This document shows positions 33,033 to 44,876 of a DNA stretch of 64,000 nucleotides, in pieces. A program made the position numbers and the translations under genes. The notes under the pieces were generated by a model. The model did no database searches, was not told the origin of the DNA, and saw only the letters and a list, made by a program, of their open reading frames with translations. The stretch is from Dacryopinax spathularia (lineage: Eukaryota > Basidiomycota > Dacrymycetes > Dacrymycetales > Dacrymycetaceae), in the NCBI GenBank assembly GCA_037974965.1, contig JBBPFI010000018.1, positions 1 through 64,000 of the forward strand, read 5' to 3'. The first letter of the stretch is position 1, and each line of letters opens with the position of its first letter.

Positions 33033-36000
33033 ATGCTCCGACGAGTGGTAGGACTACGACGGTCAGCCTTTCCTTGTAGACATCCTGTACCACTACCGAG
33101 GAGACTGGTCATTGCCCGGGGTCAAGCAACGACAGCCGGCAATGGGATAGACGTCGTTCCGAGCGAGGGTTTACCGGATGTGCCACCACAAGAGGTACGC
33201 ATACACCCACCGGTCATGCTACTATATCTCATCCGGTGTTAGCCGCCAGGCCGGAAGGACGCATGGCTCTACGTCTCGGGGGTGTTTCCTATTCGATTCG
33301 CCTTCTGGGAGTAAGCATCACCAAATACGGACTTCGCTCGTAAGTAAGGCTAACTTGCTCCCCAGCATCCGATATATCATCGCCCGCCTCGAGAAAGAAG
33401 ACATCATCGACCAAATCACAGGGATAGTAAACGACTACACGAAATACAACTTCCGCGTCCTCTCCGTCGAAGCCGCTCAAAAAGACGGCGGAGTCTTCAT
33501 CCACTTCGAGTACGACTCCACTCTCCCGCCGGACGTGCCGTCCAGCGCGACGGGTGCTCCTGGTACTTCGCCCCCGTCTCCGCCTATACAGGGGTTGAGC
33601 GATTTTGCGAGGCTGAGGGATATTGAGGAGGGGTTGAGGAGGGAGGTGAAGAAGAAGGGTGGGCTGCCGACTTGGGCAAGGATTGGGCAGGGACATATTT
33701 GGCTAGTGAGGGGGAAGCCGTGGCGAGAGGTGCGCCGACTCACACGCGCCCCGTATTCCTTGCTAACCTGCACCATAACAGGACCTCAACCGGTTTCCTA
33801 GCCCCCGACTCCGGGTCGAGTTCGATGGTCCTGATGTAGACCATGAATCGCTCTACGACATCCTACGCGTAAGCATCTCCTTATATCCCTCTCTTCAACC
33901 CTCACCGCATACCAGCCCTACGGCCGTATGGCCGACATGACCGCCCCAACCCCCGTTCCCCCCGGCTCGCTCCGTTTCTCAACCGTCAGCTTCACGCACA
34001 CAACAAGCGCCACAATAGCCCGTAACTGTCTTCACGGCGTAGCCGTCGCCCCCCACGCACACGACCTCGGCGCCATACACGCCGTCCCGCCCGACGGGAA
34101 ACTGACGCGCTTGAGGATGGTGTATGAGAAGACGATCAAGGACCATATTATCCGGGATTGGATAAGCAGCCATCCGAGGATTGCGTTGCCTGCAGCGGCG
34201 TTCTTGCTCGCTACGCTCACTTATACAGTGCGTTTCCTTGCGACCGTGTCTGTATTTGTTGCTTACACACGTGCAGATCTTTGACCCCGTACGAGCGTGG
34301 TTCGTGGAAGCCAAAGTGCTCGGTTGGTTCGACTACCACAGTGCGCCTTATCTAGCACTGCCGAGCTCGAAGCCAGATGCTGACTTGGGACAGACTACTC
34401 GGCCTTCCAGTGGCTGAAGAAGAATACGATTGACTCGTTCAAGGCTGCTTCGGAAGCTGCGCCGCCCATGCCGAGCGCTAGCACCGCTTGGCGGGAGAGG
34501 CAGGACGCTTCGGACGGTATCAAGGCTTTCCTGAGCGAGCAGCCTTGTACGCGTCTTTCCCGCTGCCAAGCTACGGGTAACTGATGGGGATGTAGCGAAC
34601 TTTGCACTCGTCACTGGCCCCGAAGGCAGCGGGAAAACAGTAATGATCAACCACGCGCTCACCGCCGGCCACAGGCACAAGCTCGTCATCGACTGTGCCG
34701 AGCTATGTAAAGCCGGCTCGGACAGCGCGCTCATCTCCGAGCTCGCGCGCCAGACTGGCTACTGGCCGGTGTTCACGATGCTCTCCTCGATAAACAACAT
34801 GATGGACCTTGCCTCTGTCGGCCTGATTGGTCAAAAAGCCGGGTTTAGCACGTCGATCGATCAGCAGATGAAGCAGGTGCTCGAAGTGGTGGGCAAAGGG
34901 TTACAGGGCGTGTCGCAGCAGCATAAAGATGAAGTTTCAAGGAAAGAGAAATACGGAAAAGTCGAGGCGGCTAGGAAGGCCCAGGAGCAGAAACAGGCCG
35001 AGCTGATTAGCTTGGGCGCGTGGCATGATGGGCGGATTGACTGCGTTGCCGGGAACGGGATCATGTCCGAGCTCGGCGTAGGTGACGAGCCAATGCTCGA
35101 GACGGACTATTTCGCCGTCGCTCCTTCCGATCTGGCCTCCGCGACTTCAACTACTTCGACAGCCTCGACGGCAGAAGCACAAGAACAGTCCAAGATCGCT
35201 GCGGAGAAGGAGGACCTCCAGGCTCTGCCGGTGGTGGTGATGAAGAACTGGGCGCTAAAAGGAGCGAAGAAAGACGAGCTGTGGGACGTCCTTTCCGGGT
35301 GGGCGGCAGCCTTAGTGGAGGGAAAGATCGCGCATGTGATATTCGTGTCGGATAATTCGAGTGCGCCTAAATCGCTGGCGAAAGGTGTGTGCCCTCTACT
35401 TCTCGAATTCTATGAATGTGAACTGATTGTGGACGCTGGTAGCTCTTCCGTCGAAGCCGATCACGACGATCGCTTTGACGGACGCTTCTGCGGATAGTGC
35501 GCTGGGGTTCGTTGCTGAGAAGCTGAAGGAGGCTGGTGTGACGGAGACGCTAAGTGATGAGGACTGTGCGGAAGTGCGCCGTTTAGGTGGCCGATTGACG
35601 GATCTCGAAACTGTACGTCTCTTCGGATGCAGGGGTTGGCTAGCGGAACTGACTCGTCTCCAGTTCGTCTACAAAGTCCGCAACGGCCAAACCATCGCCG
35701 AAGCAGTCGAAGACATCATCTCCCGCAACGTCGCCGAAGTGCGCAAGAACGCCTTCGGGGACGACGCGGAGGACGCAAAATCCCACCCATGGACGACAGA
35801 GCAAGCCTGGGGGATCTTTAAGCGCTTGGCGAAACGGGAAGAGGTGCCGTATGCGGATGTCTTGCTGGATTATCCGTTTAAGGGGAATGAGACGGCGCTA
35901 AGGGCGTTGGAGCATGATGAGTTTATCACTATTACGCAAATGAATGGTGAGCGGTCTTTGGTCCCAGAATGAGGGACACCGTGCTAATGGACGTCATTCA

Positions 36001-36384
36001 GGCCGACCACATACGATCCGTGCGGGCAAGCCGGTCTTCTACTCTGTCTTCCAACGCCTCACAGGCGGTAAGTTGCGCATTTATCTAGCAGCTCTGCGCC
36101 AAACCTGATCAAATTCGCCAGATCGAACCTTCTCCGCCATGCAAGATATAGCCTACAACGAGAAAGCGATCGCCTCGGCCGAATCTGCCATCAAATCCGC
36201 CGAACAAGAGCTCAACACCCTGGCGAATATCAAGGTCAGCACGGGCAAGAGCTGGATCGGGTGGAACGGGCTTGAGAAGCGGACGAATTATCTGCTGAAT
36301 AAGATTCGGGATAATGAGCGCAAGTTGGAGATGCTGGAGGAGGAGAATAATAAATTGAAGGCGGTGCTGAAGGAGGACGTGTAG
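33033..36384 (+). CDS. YME2: Mitochondrial escape protein 2 (RNA12 domain)
   Basis: Twelve exons (33033-33194, 33243-33310, 33366-33729, 33782-33868, 33916-34227, 34277-34340, 34394-34546, 34596-35384, 35443-35612, 35664-35946, 36002-36067, 36122-36384) join in phase to 926 residues. The first ~45 residues are R-rich without acids, a mitochondrial presequence. Then come the RNA-recognition-like segment (DAWLYVSGVFPIRFAFWD, VLSVEAAQKDGGVFIHFEY), one membrane span (ALPAAAFLLATLTY), a P-loop GPEGSGKT and the RNA12-type domain, ending in a coiled coil (KIRDNERKLEMLEEENNKL). Yeast Yme2 is an inner-membrane protein affecting mitochondrial DNA nucleoids and escape of mtDNA to the nucleus. The order of parts matches the family. 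Confidence 0.93.
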
Positions 36385-36721
36385 GGACGACTTGGAGGCA
36401 GGTGGGGAGGTGGATTGTGAAACTCGGTGATCGGGCTTTGGCTTCGGAGTGGATTGGAGTGGATGTTACGACATCGCGTGGATTGGGACGGACAGTGATG
36501 TGATCACGATTGAAAGCTCTGCCCTTCTGTAATTTCCCAGTTGGGGACTGGAGGATGTACCGAGCAACATAATTCTGTTGTACCTGGCTCTCGCGAGGCT
36601 TCACTCCCTTGGGCATGACAGACTGCACAACACTCCTGCGACGATAGCAGTCTTGATCGGCGAGACTCAAACAGCATCCTTGCTTTGGTATACGAACACA
36701 ATACATTGCACCACTGCTCGC
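36385..36721. other. 3'-3' intergenic region
   Basis: YME2 and the Vps73-like transporter converge here. The 337 bp contain only their 3' flanks; no gene is seen. Confidence 0.5.
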
Positions 36722-38408
36722 CTACAGCCTCGACAGCGTAACCCCACAGAAAGCCAGAACGGCCATAAACACCAGAAACACATTCCCATCCCACCCCCTC
36801 CCGCACGCCAGCAAATTCCTGAGGGGCAAGAACCCGACCGCGACCAAAAAGTTCGTGATCCACGACACAGACAACGCGACGCTCGACAGAGTTGAAACAG
36901 CGTGGTAAGGTGCGATCTGGGCGGTAATTACGAATGGCACCGGACCAAGACCGGCCGCGAAGGCCGCTACGAACCCCACGATCCCTATTGCTGCTAGGGA
37001 GGGCTGGGAGAGGTTTAAGCCGAGGGTTACTAGGAGTCCGAACGTGAGAGTGGCGAGGATGGAGGCTTGCAGGATCCGGCGTTTTCCTATGCGGTCGATG
37101 AGGAATACGGGCGGGAATGTCATTATTGCGTTGATTATGGCTGCCGGGAATCCGATCAGCAGAAGTACGGCACTAGACTGTAGGTGGAGTGCGCGGGTAG
37201 GGTGTGCGTACCGATGATGATGGATATATGCCCCGCTAGCTCGGGTATCACACGGCCTAGGATACTGGTGCTGTAGTACATAACGGCATTGATGCCCGAT
37301 CCTTGCTGGCCGAGGAAACAGAGGACGGTTATGATGAGCGGTCTGCGCAGAGCGGGGGAAGTGAATATCTCCTTGAATGTTGCTGGGGGTCGGATTGTCG
37401 GTGTGGGGGGTGCGTCCTCGGCAGAGGCCTCGTTGTCTTCGAACAGAGGCTGCCTTTCCTCCTCTGGGACTAGGAGATGAAGTCAGCTGGGATATATGCG
37501 CATATATGAAGGTGGCGGACCTTCTTCGTCCCCTATATGCGGGTCCGGCTGTCCCCAGAGCAGCGCAGCGGCCCTCTTGGCCTCCTCCTCCCTTCCCCTG
37601 TCCTCCAGCCAAGCAGGCGTATCATACACCAGCGGACTAGACACCAGCTGGAGCGCCCCGATCCCCGCGGCTATCACTAGTACATAGCGCCAGAGAGTCT
37701 CTTGTGCCAGGAAAAGCCCGATCGATTGGGTGAGCAGGATGCCCATCACTATCGCTAGTTGGTTTAGCACGCCTGGGGACAGAGGGTCAGCATGGTTGAG
37801 TGTGAGGTGAGGTGAGATAGGGTTGTGGGAGCGTACCGACGGCGCCCTTGACGTTTGGCGCGGCGAGTTCGGAGAGCATGACGGGTACGACGCAGAGGCC
37901 GCTTCCGCTCGCGATGCCCGTCGCGAGCCTATGCCGTCATCAGCCTGGCCCTCACGTCTGGCATTGTGTACGCACCGGCCGATAAGAAGGATAGGATAAC
38001 TCCAAGCCCCAGCCATAGTCAACGCCCCACCGACAAACATCGCCGTACTAACCATCCCCGCTCCCTTCCTCCCCAGCCTGTCCGAGAAGTACCCGCCGAC
38101 CAACGACCCCACTAGCCCACCAACGGTAAGAGCGGAAGTGAGGATCCCGAAGGTGGTGTCTGTCATGGGTATACAGGGTGGGAGGCCGAGTGGGCCTGAG
38201 GTTGTTGGGCCGGGGGAGGAGGGGGAGGGGGAGGAAGCGAGGGAGCACGACATGCTGGCTTGGAGTTGGTTTAGGGCTGAGGTGTGGTACCCGAACTGTT
38301 CCGTTCTCTGTCAATGGCGTATACTAGACCGCGTCGAGGGAGGGGGTGTACCTGAAATGCGGGTATGACGGTCCATAGGACGACGCCTGCGAAGTATGCC
38401 CACGGCAT
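36722..38408 (-). CDS. MFS sugar transporter of the Vps73/GLUT-like group
   Basis: Six exons (38408-38352, 38295-37976, 37928-37837, 37772-37521, 37469-37212, 37140-36722) give 465 residues. Signature stretches are FQFGYHTSALNQLQ (TM1), GGYFSDRLGRKGAG (loop 2-3), SELAAPNVKGAVGVLNQ, GQQGSGINAVMYYSTSIL (TM7), FLIDRIGKRR and GFLPLRNLL. KGAVGVLNQL and GINAVMYYSTS are typical of yeast Vps73/YBR241C and animal GLUT proteins, so a facilitative hexose-type carrier in the vacuolar or plasma membrane is likely. The last intron (71 nt) was chosen over a nearer acceptor because only it keeps the frame. The ATG at 38408 gives a very short cytosolic head, so a short upstream exon may be missing. It shares a 348-bp divergent promoter with the PRS gene. 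Confidence 0.86.
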
Positions 38409-38756
38409 CGTCGTCAACCTCCAACCTCGACCTCGACCAAGTAGGAGCACCTGAGGGACTGGCAGAGAGAAGCGCAACGCGAGGCACTGGCAGCAGCGAC
38501 AACGCGCGACCCTCACTCGCAGCTCTCAGGGCAACGTCACTCAGGGACCGACTGAATCAAATCAAGTGGCGATGCGGCTTCTTTGCGCAAAAGCCGCCCG
38601 AGCCCGCTACATCTCGGGTTACAGTATTCGACAACTTGACATTGCGACACACGCCCACACGCCGACATCACCCGCTTCCTCATCTTTGGACCTTTGCGGA
38701 AGGGTATATATAGGACAAGTCAGGGCTGAGGGCGAGTGAGGAACGAAAGGGGCGAG
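38409..38756. other. Divergent promoter between transporter and PRS genes
   Basis: The 348 bp between the two start codons contain the PRS TATA element (38703-38710). A GTG-started ORF continues the transporter frame upstream to 38516, so part of this region may encode its N-terminus. Confidence 0.5.
38703..38710 (+). promoter_or_regulatory. TATA box of the PRS gene
   Basis: GGGTATATATAGG lies about 50 bp upstream of the PRS ATG at 38757. It is one of the best TATA matches in the window. Confidence 0.55.
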
Positions 38757-40064
38757 ATGTCGAACCATGGGAATTCTATCAAGCTCATTACTGGTGCGTC
38801 TGGGCGCTTGTTTTCGTCTGGTCTGCAGGTACTGACGACGAAGCAGGGAACAGTCATTCCAAGCTCGCTCAGGATGTCGCTGACAAGTGCGCTGCATTCT
38901 TTCCCTAATGTGAACATAGCTGACGCTAGTGCAGGCTCGGCATCCAGCTCGTCCCCACCACCGTCAAGAAGTTCTCGAACGGCGAAACGAACGTGAAGAT
39001 CGGCTCTTCCGTGCGCGACGAAGACGTGTTCATCATCCAGTCGAGCTGCCCTTCCGTCAACGACCACTTCATGGAGCTGCTCATCCTCATCCACGCATGC
39101 AAGATCGCCTCCGCTTCCCGGATCACAGCCGTCATTCCCTGTTTCCCCTACCAGCGCCAGGACAAGAAGGACAAGTCCCGCCTGCCGATCACGGCCAAGC
39201 TGGTCGCGAATATGCTCACTATTGCCGGGGCAGATCATATAATCACGATGGACCTGCATGCGAGCCAGATCCAGGGGTTCTTCGATATCCCCGTGGATAA
39301 CCTTTATTCGGAACCGATCTTTATTAGGTACATCAAGCACCAGATCGAAGGTTGGCAGAACGCGATCATCGTCTCGCCCGACCCGGGCGGAGCGAAGCGG
39401 TACGTGCGCGAGCTCCCGTTCTTGTCGCTTGGGGCAGCCCCACTCACGCTTCATGCGTCTTAATCCAGGGCGGCACAGATTGCCGATAAACTTCAACTGG
39501 ACCTGGCGATGATCAACCGCAAGCGGGACCACGCGGGACTCATCCAGCCCGAGAAAATGGAGATCCTAGTCGGGGACGTGCGCGGCAAGGTACAGTATCG
39601 TGACCCCGCTCCCATCTCATCCCATCCTGGCGCATCAAGCTTATGGCACGCGCGTAGATCGCGATTCTTGTAGACGACATGATCGATTCTGGCCATACGC
39701 TTACTCTAGCGACGAACGAGCTGATCGAGAATGGGGCCAAGGCAGTCTACGCTCTGGTGTTCCACGGTTCGTCCCCCTCCCCTTCCTTCCCTCCCTCTCT
39801 CCCCACCTCCTACCCTCTCTCCCCTCTTCTCTTCTAACACCTAGACGGACAGGCCTGCTAGCGGACGCCAACCTCCAAGCCCTCGGCCAACTCCCGCTCG
39901 AGCGACTCGTAGTGACCAACACCGTTGACCAGGAGACCCATACCCTCCCCGGTGGGAAACTGGTGGTGCTCGATGTGGCTGCTACGGTGGCGGAGTCGAT
40001 TAGGAGGCTGCATAATGGGGAGAGTATTAGCTTGCTTTTTGGGGAGCATGAGTTTATGATTTGA
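38757..40064 (+). CDS. PRS: Ribose-phosphate pyrophosphokinase
   Basis: Six exons (38757-38793, 38847-38886, 38935-39399, 39469-39589, 39658-39766, 39853-40064) give 327 residues, the usual length for the enzyme. It makes PRPP from ribose-5-phosphate and ATP in the cytosol, feeding purine, pyrimidine, histidine and tryptophan synthesis. Visible signatures are [33 protein letters not shown] (ATP-binding loop), [11 protein letters not shown] (metal-binding signature) and the PRPP-binding loop [11 protein letters not shown]. There is no long regulatory insertion of the kind found in yeast Prs1 and Prs5, so it resembles the Prs2-4 type. The first two exons are very short (37 and 40 nt). Confidence 0.96.
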
Positions 40065-41106
40065 TTCTGATCTGATCTGAGCTGATCTGAGTGCTTCCCA
40101 TCTCGAAAGTTCTGGTCTTGTTTACTTGGTGGGATGAGGGCTGAGGTGTGGGAACGTAGATAGGGGACACGAAGACGAAGAATCCGTTTCTGTTTGTTTG
40201 TCAGTTTGTATATTTAGAACAAAGTACAATCCAAGCAGCGTAGAACTCTCCGGCCCCCGGCACTGGCACTGGAACTGGTACTCGGCTCCCTGTACGTGCC
40301 CGTCCAGAGAAGTAGAGCGGACTGCCAGATATAGCCTCTCTACGCCGGCAACTTACATCTGCATCTGTGTTCCGCCCGCCCGGTCGGTGGGTCAGTTCCG
40401 CGAGGAAAGGACCAACCTCAACCTCAGCGTCAGGGAAGGAAGGAGGGCCGATCGGTCCGGGGCTCCGCGCCCAATCCCCTTCTTCCATCCCCGTTCCGCG
40501 CGCGTCGCAACAGCAAAAAAGACGAACGAGACGAATACGCATCTTCCTTACCCAAACGCCAGCACCAACTTCTGCTCTACTCGGATCGCTCGTGAGCTTG
40601 ACTAGAGTCGGGATGCGCTGGTTCTGGGGACGGTGGGTAGGAGCGGGCCGGGGAGCGTCCCTATTGGCACCCCGCACGGCGGATGACGTCTCTTTTTGGA
40701 AGAATGAAGATTTGAGCTGCTGGCTGGCCTGGGCTGTGGTGGGTGCTGGGTGGTGGGTCCGGTTCTTTCGCTCTGGGATGGGGAGTCGCCGCCCTTCTCT
40801 CTCCTGATGATGATGATGTGGATCACTCGCGCTGCATAACCTAAGATGGGCATGGACGATGCTATGCACATCCTATTCCGCCTGTTCGCGTGCTCGTCTG
40901 TGCCAGGAAGGCGGATCTTCCGGGATTTGGTAACTTGCATGCTGTATGGTCCGCCTTCCCCTTCTTCTTGCCCTTCCATTCCCCTGTCTCTGGGTGCTCG
41001 CTCGCGTAGGAATGGTATAAATCCACAGCTTGGCTGCTAAGCGGCTCGCCTATTCCCCCCCTTCCTTCAACACTATCCCACAAAACAACTGTCTCACAAC
41101 ACCAAA
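40065..41106. other. Intergenic region upstream of the lactose permease-like gene
   Basis: This region begins with a short TGATC-type run (40065-40092). Overlapping ORFs on both strands at 40.2-40.9 kb are rich in R, P and S without domains and look fortuitous. A TATA-like element near 41016 belongs to the next gene. Confidence 0.5.
41016..41021 (+). promoter_or_regulatory. TATA box of the lactose permease-like gene
   Basis: TATAAA lies ~90 bp upstream of the ATG at 41107. Confidence 0.45.
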
Positions 41107-43357
41107 ATGTCTGACCACCTAGACGACATCCACGACATGCACGAAAAGCCCTCCCCCGGCGACCACTCCGAATCCTCCCCCTCACCCGGTGCACCCAACG
41201 CACTCTCCGGCGGGGCCGAGGGGGATATGAGTCGGTATGCGGTCGAAGGCGACTTGCACGAGAGCCTCGTCGCCGCCTATCAGGCTAATCACCCAAATCC
41301 CTTTGGATGGGGATATCTCCGGATGTATCTTTTCTGCTCTTTGGTATACTTGTGTTCTACTATGAACGGTGCGTCCCCTTCTTTGCCTGGGATCGGCGAG
41401 CCGGTGAAGTGGGTGCTGATGCGGTTTTGTTGTGGCGGGGGACAGGGTTTGACGGCTCGCTCATGGGGTCTATTAATGCCCTGCCGAACTATACGAACTA
41501 TTATGGTCTGCCCTCGTCGGGGAACTCGGCGACGGGGATCGTTTTTGCCATTTTCTTCGTACGTCCCCCTCCTCCTCCCCCTCCCTCCTCCTCCCACTCC
41601 TCCCACTCCTCCTCAACAACCCAAGAAGATAACGCTCACACATCGCGCACAGGTAGGCCAAATGGTCGGCGCACTCTTCATCTGGCTCGCCGACTGGCGC
41701 GGCCGCCGTCTGCCCATATTCATCGGCTGCTGCGGTGTCCTAGTGGGGACGATCGTCACTTCCACCGCAAAGACGCTGGGCGTGTTCGTCGGCGGCAGGT
41801 TTCTGCTGTCGTTTTTCGCTACGCTTGCTACGACCTCGGCGCCGCTTTATATGATCGAGATGGCTCCCCCTCTCTACAGGGGCACGATCGCGGGGTTGTA
41901 CAACACACTCTGGTACATGGTACGCCCCCGTCCTCATCCCCCTCCTCACTCATCAACATAGACCAGCAGAGCTGATGTGGGGGTACAGGGATCGATAATC
42001 GCCACGTCAGCGGTGTACGGCGCTCATCTGCATCTTCAGTCCCGTGGAGAGCTGGACTGGCGCTTGCCGCTGTGGCTGCAGATGCTCTGTCCTGGGATCG
42101 TAGTTCTCGGGATCTGGTTCTGTCCCGAGTCTCCTCGTTGGTGCGTCTTGCCGTTTCTGTTTCTCAGAGCATCAGCAGCGCGGCACAGTGGCTAAAACGC
42201 ATGACCAGGCTCGTCGGCGCCGGCCGAACCTCCGAAGCACGCGAAATCCTAATCAAATACCACGCGAACGGCGACGCCTCCCACCCGCTCGTCACGCTCG
42301 AGCTGGCAGAAATGACCGACTCGCTCCGAAGAAACGGCATGGTCAGCTGGCGCAATTTCCTCGATTTGAGCGCGTTGGTCCGCACGCCGGGGAGGAGGTA
42401 TCGGTTGATGTTGAATGTGGCGTTTAGCTGGTTTGGGCAGTTTTCGGGGAATAAGTGAGTCGCACGCCTTTCTATGTCCTACAGCTGCAGCTGGGAAGGC
42501 TAAACGCGGGGAAAGCATCATCTCGTATTACCTGCCGCAGTTGCTCAAGAATGTCGGGATTCTGGACACGAACACCCAGCTCTTGCTGAACATCATCTAC
42601 GCTCTCATTGGGTGGATCTTCGCCGCTGCCGGGTGAGCCTCGCTCGTCCTGTCTCCGGCTCTGCGCCGCAACCAAGCTGACCTCGTCCCAGAACACGCTT
42701 CCACGACCTCCTCGGCCGGCGCAAGATGTTCCTCGGCAGCATAGCAGGCATGATCCTCTGTCTCTCCATCACCGCGGGCACGGCAGCCGGCTACGTAGAA
42801 ACAGGAAGCAAGCCCTCGTCCGACGCGAGCATAGCGTTCATATTCGTCTTTGGCGCCGTGTTCGCGTGGGCGTTCACGTCCATGCAGCCGATTTATCCGG
42901 GCGAGGTGTTGGCGAATGATATGAGGGCTAAGGGGATGGGCGTGTTTCAGTTGACGGCGGGCGTGGCGAGCTTTGTGAATACGTTCGCGGCGCCTGTGGC
43001 GTTGAATAACGTGCGTTTCCCCGGTCTCCTCTTTCTGCCCCATCTGCTCTCGACGAGCTATCGATGAGGCTTGAGCTGACATGCGTGATAATGTAGATCG
43101 GATACTGGTTCTACGTCTTCTTCGTCTTCTGGGACTGTCTCGAATTCGCATTCGGTACGTCCCCTCCTTCTTCACCTCTCCCAGTGCAGGGCTGCAGGCT
43201 AACGCAAGTCGGGGCAGTATACTTCCTCTTCGTCGAGACCAAAGGCCGCACGCTCGAGGAACTGGACGAGATATTCGAATCGCGAAACCCAGTCAGGGCG
43301 AGTCTTGAGCCTGTGGGTACGCGGGTTAGGGGCGAGAAGGGGGAGCAGGGTGTTTAA
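41107..43357 (+). CDS. MFS sugar transporter, fungal lactose permease-like
   Basis: Nine exons (41107-41368, 41446-41558, 41653-41919, 41989-42140, 42209-42454, 42516-42632, 42692-43010, 43097-43154, 43218-43357) give 557 residues with about 12 membrane spans. A ~75-residue acidic cytosolic head precedes TM1. Signatures are [67 protein letters not shown] and [25 protein letters not shown] and the long N-terminus fit the fungal lactose permease/hexose-proton symporter group; the actual sugar cannot be told. Plasma-membrane location is inferred. The last intron removes a segment before [10 protein letters not shown], and all nine exons join without stops. Confidence 0.9.
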
Positions 43358-43698
43358 TGGATTCGGGCTTGAGTCCTTGACTTTGTGATTGGGTTAGTCG
43401 TATCGTGTACGAAATAATGATAACGCAGCGGCACTTTTGGTGATATGCCTTCTCGCATTTACGGTCTGTTTCTTTGCATTTCAAGGACGAAGAGCCAGAG
43501 AGGTTGCTGGACCATTGGCCAGCCTGACTGCTCCCGTAAAGGTTGGGCACGTGCCGCGCGGAAACATGAGATATGCGAGTCCGAGTCTTACTTTCTTCTC
43601 CACTTCTTCGTCTCCTCCTGTCGAACCACGCTTGCAGGCCGTTACAGGCGGACTCGCTAGCGCTTTTCTCTACCCAACGCCTACCAGGCCGAAGTAGG
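43358..43698. other. Short intergenic region
   Basis: 341 bp between the lactose permease-like stop and the methyltransferase start. The downstream frame is open back to 43573, but the ATG at 43699 gives the expected N-terminus. Nothing else is seen. Confidence 0.45.
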
Positions 43699-44469
43699 AT
43701 GGAACTCCCCCTCATCCTCGAGCCCCTCGTCCAGCTCATCGCCTGCATCCAAGCCGGCCTCCCCCCGACCCTCCGTGCTCTCCTCACCCACCCCCACCTG
43801 ATACTCCACCCAAAAAAGCTCCGAAACATATTCATGTCCTCCTTCTGGTCCGTCTTCGGCCCCGGCATAGACGCCCATTCCTCCCTTACCAAATCCAAAC
43901 TCATGGGGCCGCACGCACACGGGCTGGTGCTGGACCTCGGAGCGGGACAGGGACATAGTTTGAAGTACCTGGATAGGGCGAAAGTGAGGAAGTACGTCGC
44001 GGTAGAGCCGAATGAGGAGATGTTCCCCCTGCTCCGGGGTATGATCTGCAAGGCTGGGTACTCGGAGGAGGACGGGACGGCGCTGATCCTCCCGCTCGGC
44101 GCGGAGGAAGTCGACAAGCTGGTCGCCCAGCTCGGAGGGGAGAATCAGGTGGACACGATTATCTCTTGCCTCACGCTCTGCTCGGTGCCCCATGCCGAGG
44201 GCGTTGTCCCCCTGCTCTGCACTAGGCTGCTCAAGCGGCCTGGAGGGACTCTGTTGATGTACGAACACTGTCTTTCCCCTGTCTGGTCGTCGCGCGTTTA
44301 TCAGAGGCTCTGGAGCCCAGTTTGGTCAGTTTTTTGGAATGGATGTAGGTTGGATAGGGATATTGTTAGGTGGGTTGAGCAGATTCCTTGGGCTGAGAGG
44401 GAGGTGGAAAAGGAGGAGGTGCCGGATTGGCATTTGTGGTATCGGGTGGTTGGAAGATACGTCTTGTGA
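43699..44469 (+). CDS. Class I SAM-dependent methyltransferase (METTL7-like)
   Basis: Intronless, 256 residues. Residues ~75-85 hold motif I (LVLDLGAGQGHSL), and AVEPNEEM is the acidic end of strand 2 that binds the SAM ribose. DTIISCLTLCSVP and KRPGGTLLMYEH match motifs post-II and III. The C-terminal VWNGCRLDRDI..WYRVVGRYVL pattern resembles the METTL7/TMT1 group of thiol and lipid-associated methyltransferases. An N-terminal hydrophobic stretch (LILEPLVQLIACIQAGL) may anchor it to membranes. The substrate is unknown. The start at 43699 leaves out 42 upstream in-frame residues that look like translated leader. Confidence 0.75.
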   Translation: MELPLILEPLVQLIACIQAGLPPTLRALLTHPHLILHPKKLRNIFMSSFWSVFGPGIDAHSSLTKSKLMGPHAHGLVLDLGAGQGHSLKYLDRAKVRKYVAVEPNEEMFPLLRGMICKAGYSEEDGTALILPLGAEEVDKLVAQLGGENQVDTIISCLTLCSVPHAEGVVPLLCTRLLKRPGGTLLMYEHCLSPVWSSRVYQRLWSPVWSVFWNGCRLDRDIVRWVEQIPWAEREVEKEEVPDWHLWYRVVGRYVL

Positions 44470-44876
44470 TTGATCTGTTGGCCTTTCCGGGCCTTTGTCT
44501 GAGCTGGGGGCCATTGCCTAAACACACTAGACCGATGGCAAAGTACAGTGTAACTGTCAGTTTATTAGTACGAAGAATTATACGAATATACAATATACGA
44601 GGCACCACAACACTTTTGCAATTTCAAGCTCCAGACGGCAACGCCACAACACACAGAACTCCGAACGACCTCTTCAATTCATCCCTCCCTCCTCCTCCCA
44701 ATATTCGCGCTCCATCCACACCCTCCTGTTCAGGTCCAGCAGGCAGTCGGAAGCCCTCTAATCCGCAACCCAGAACGACCCTTCCTTCCCAGGCGACTCG
44801 CCCATCCCATTAGTCAACTACGCAGCGCGTCAGCCTTCCCTAGGCACAGTTCTCGTTCGCAAACAAGGGCAAGCGG
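44470..44876. other. 3'-3' intergenic region
   Basis: The methyltransferase and the first DUF6534 gene converge here. Only 3' flanks; no gene recognised. Confidence 0.5.
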
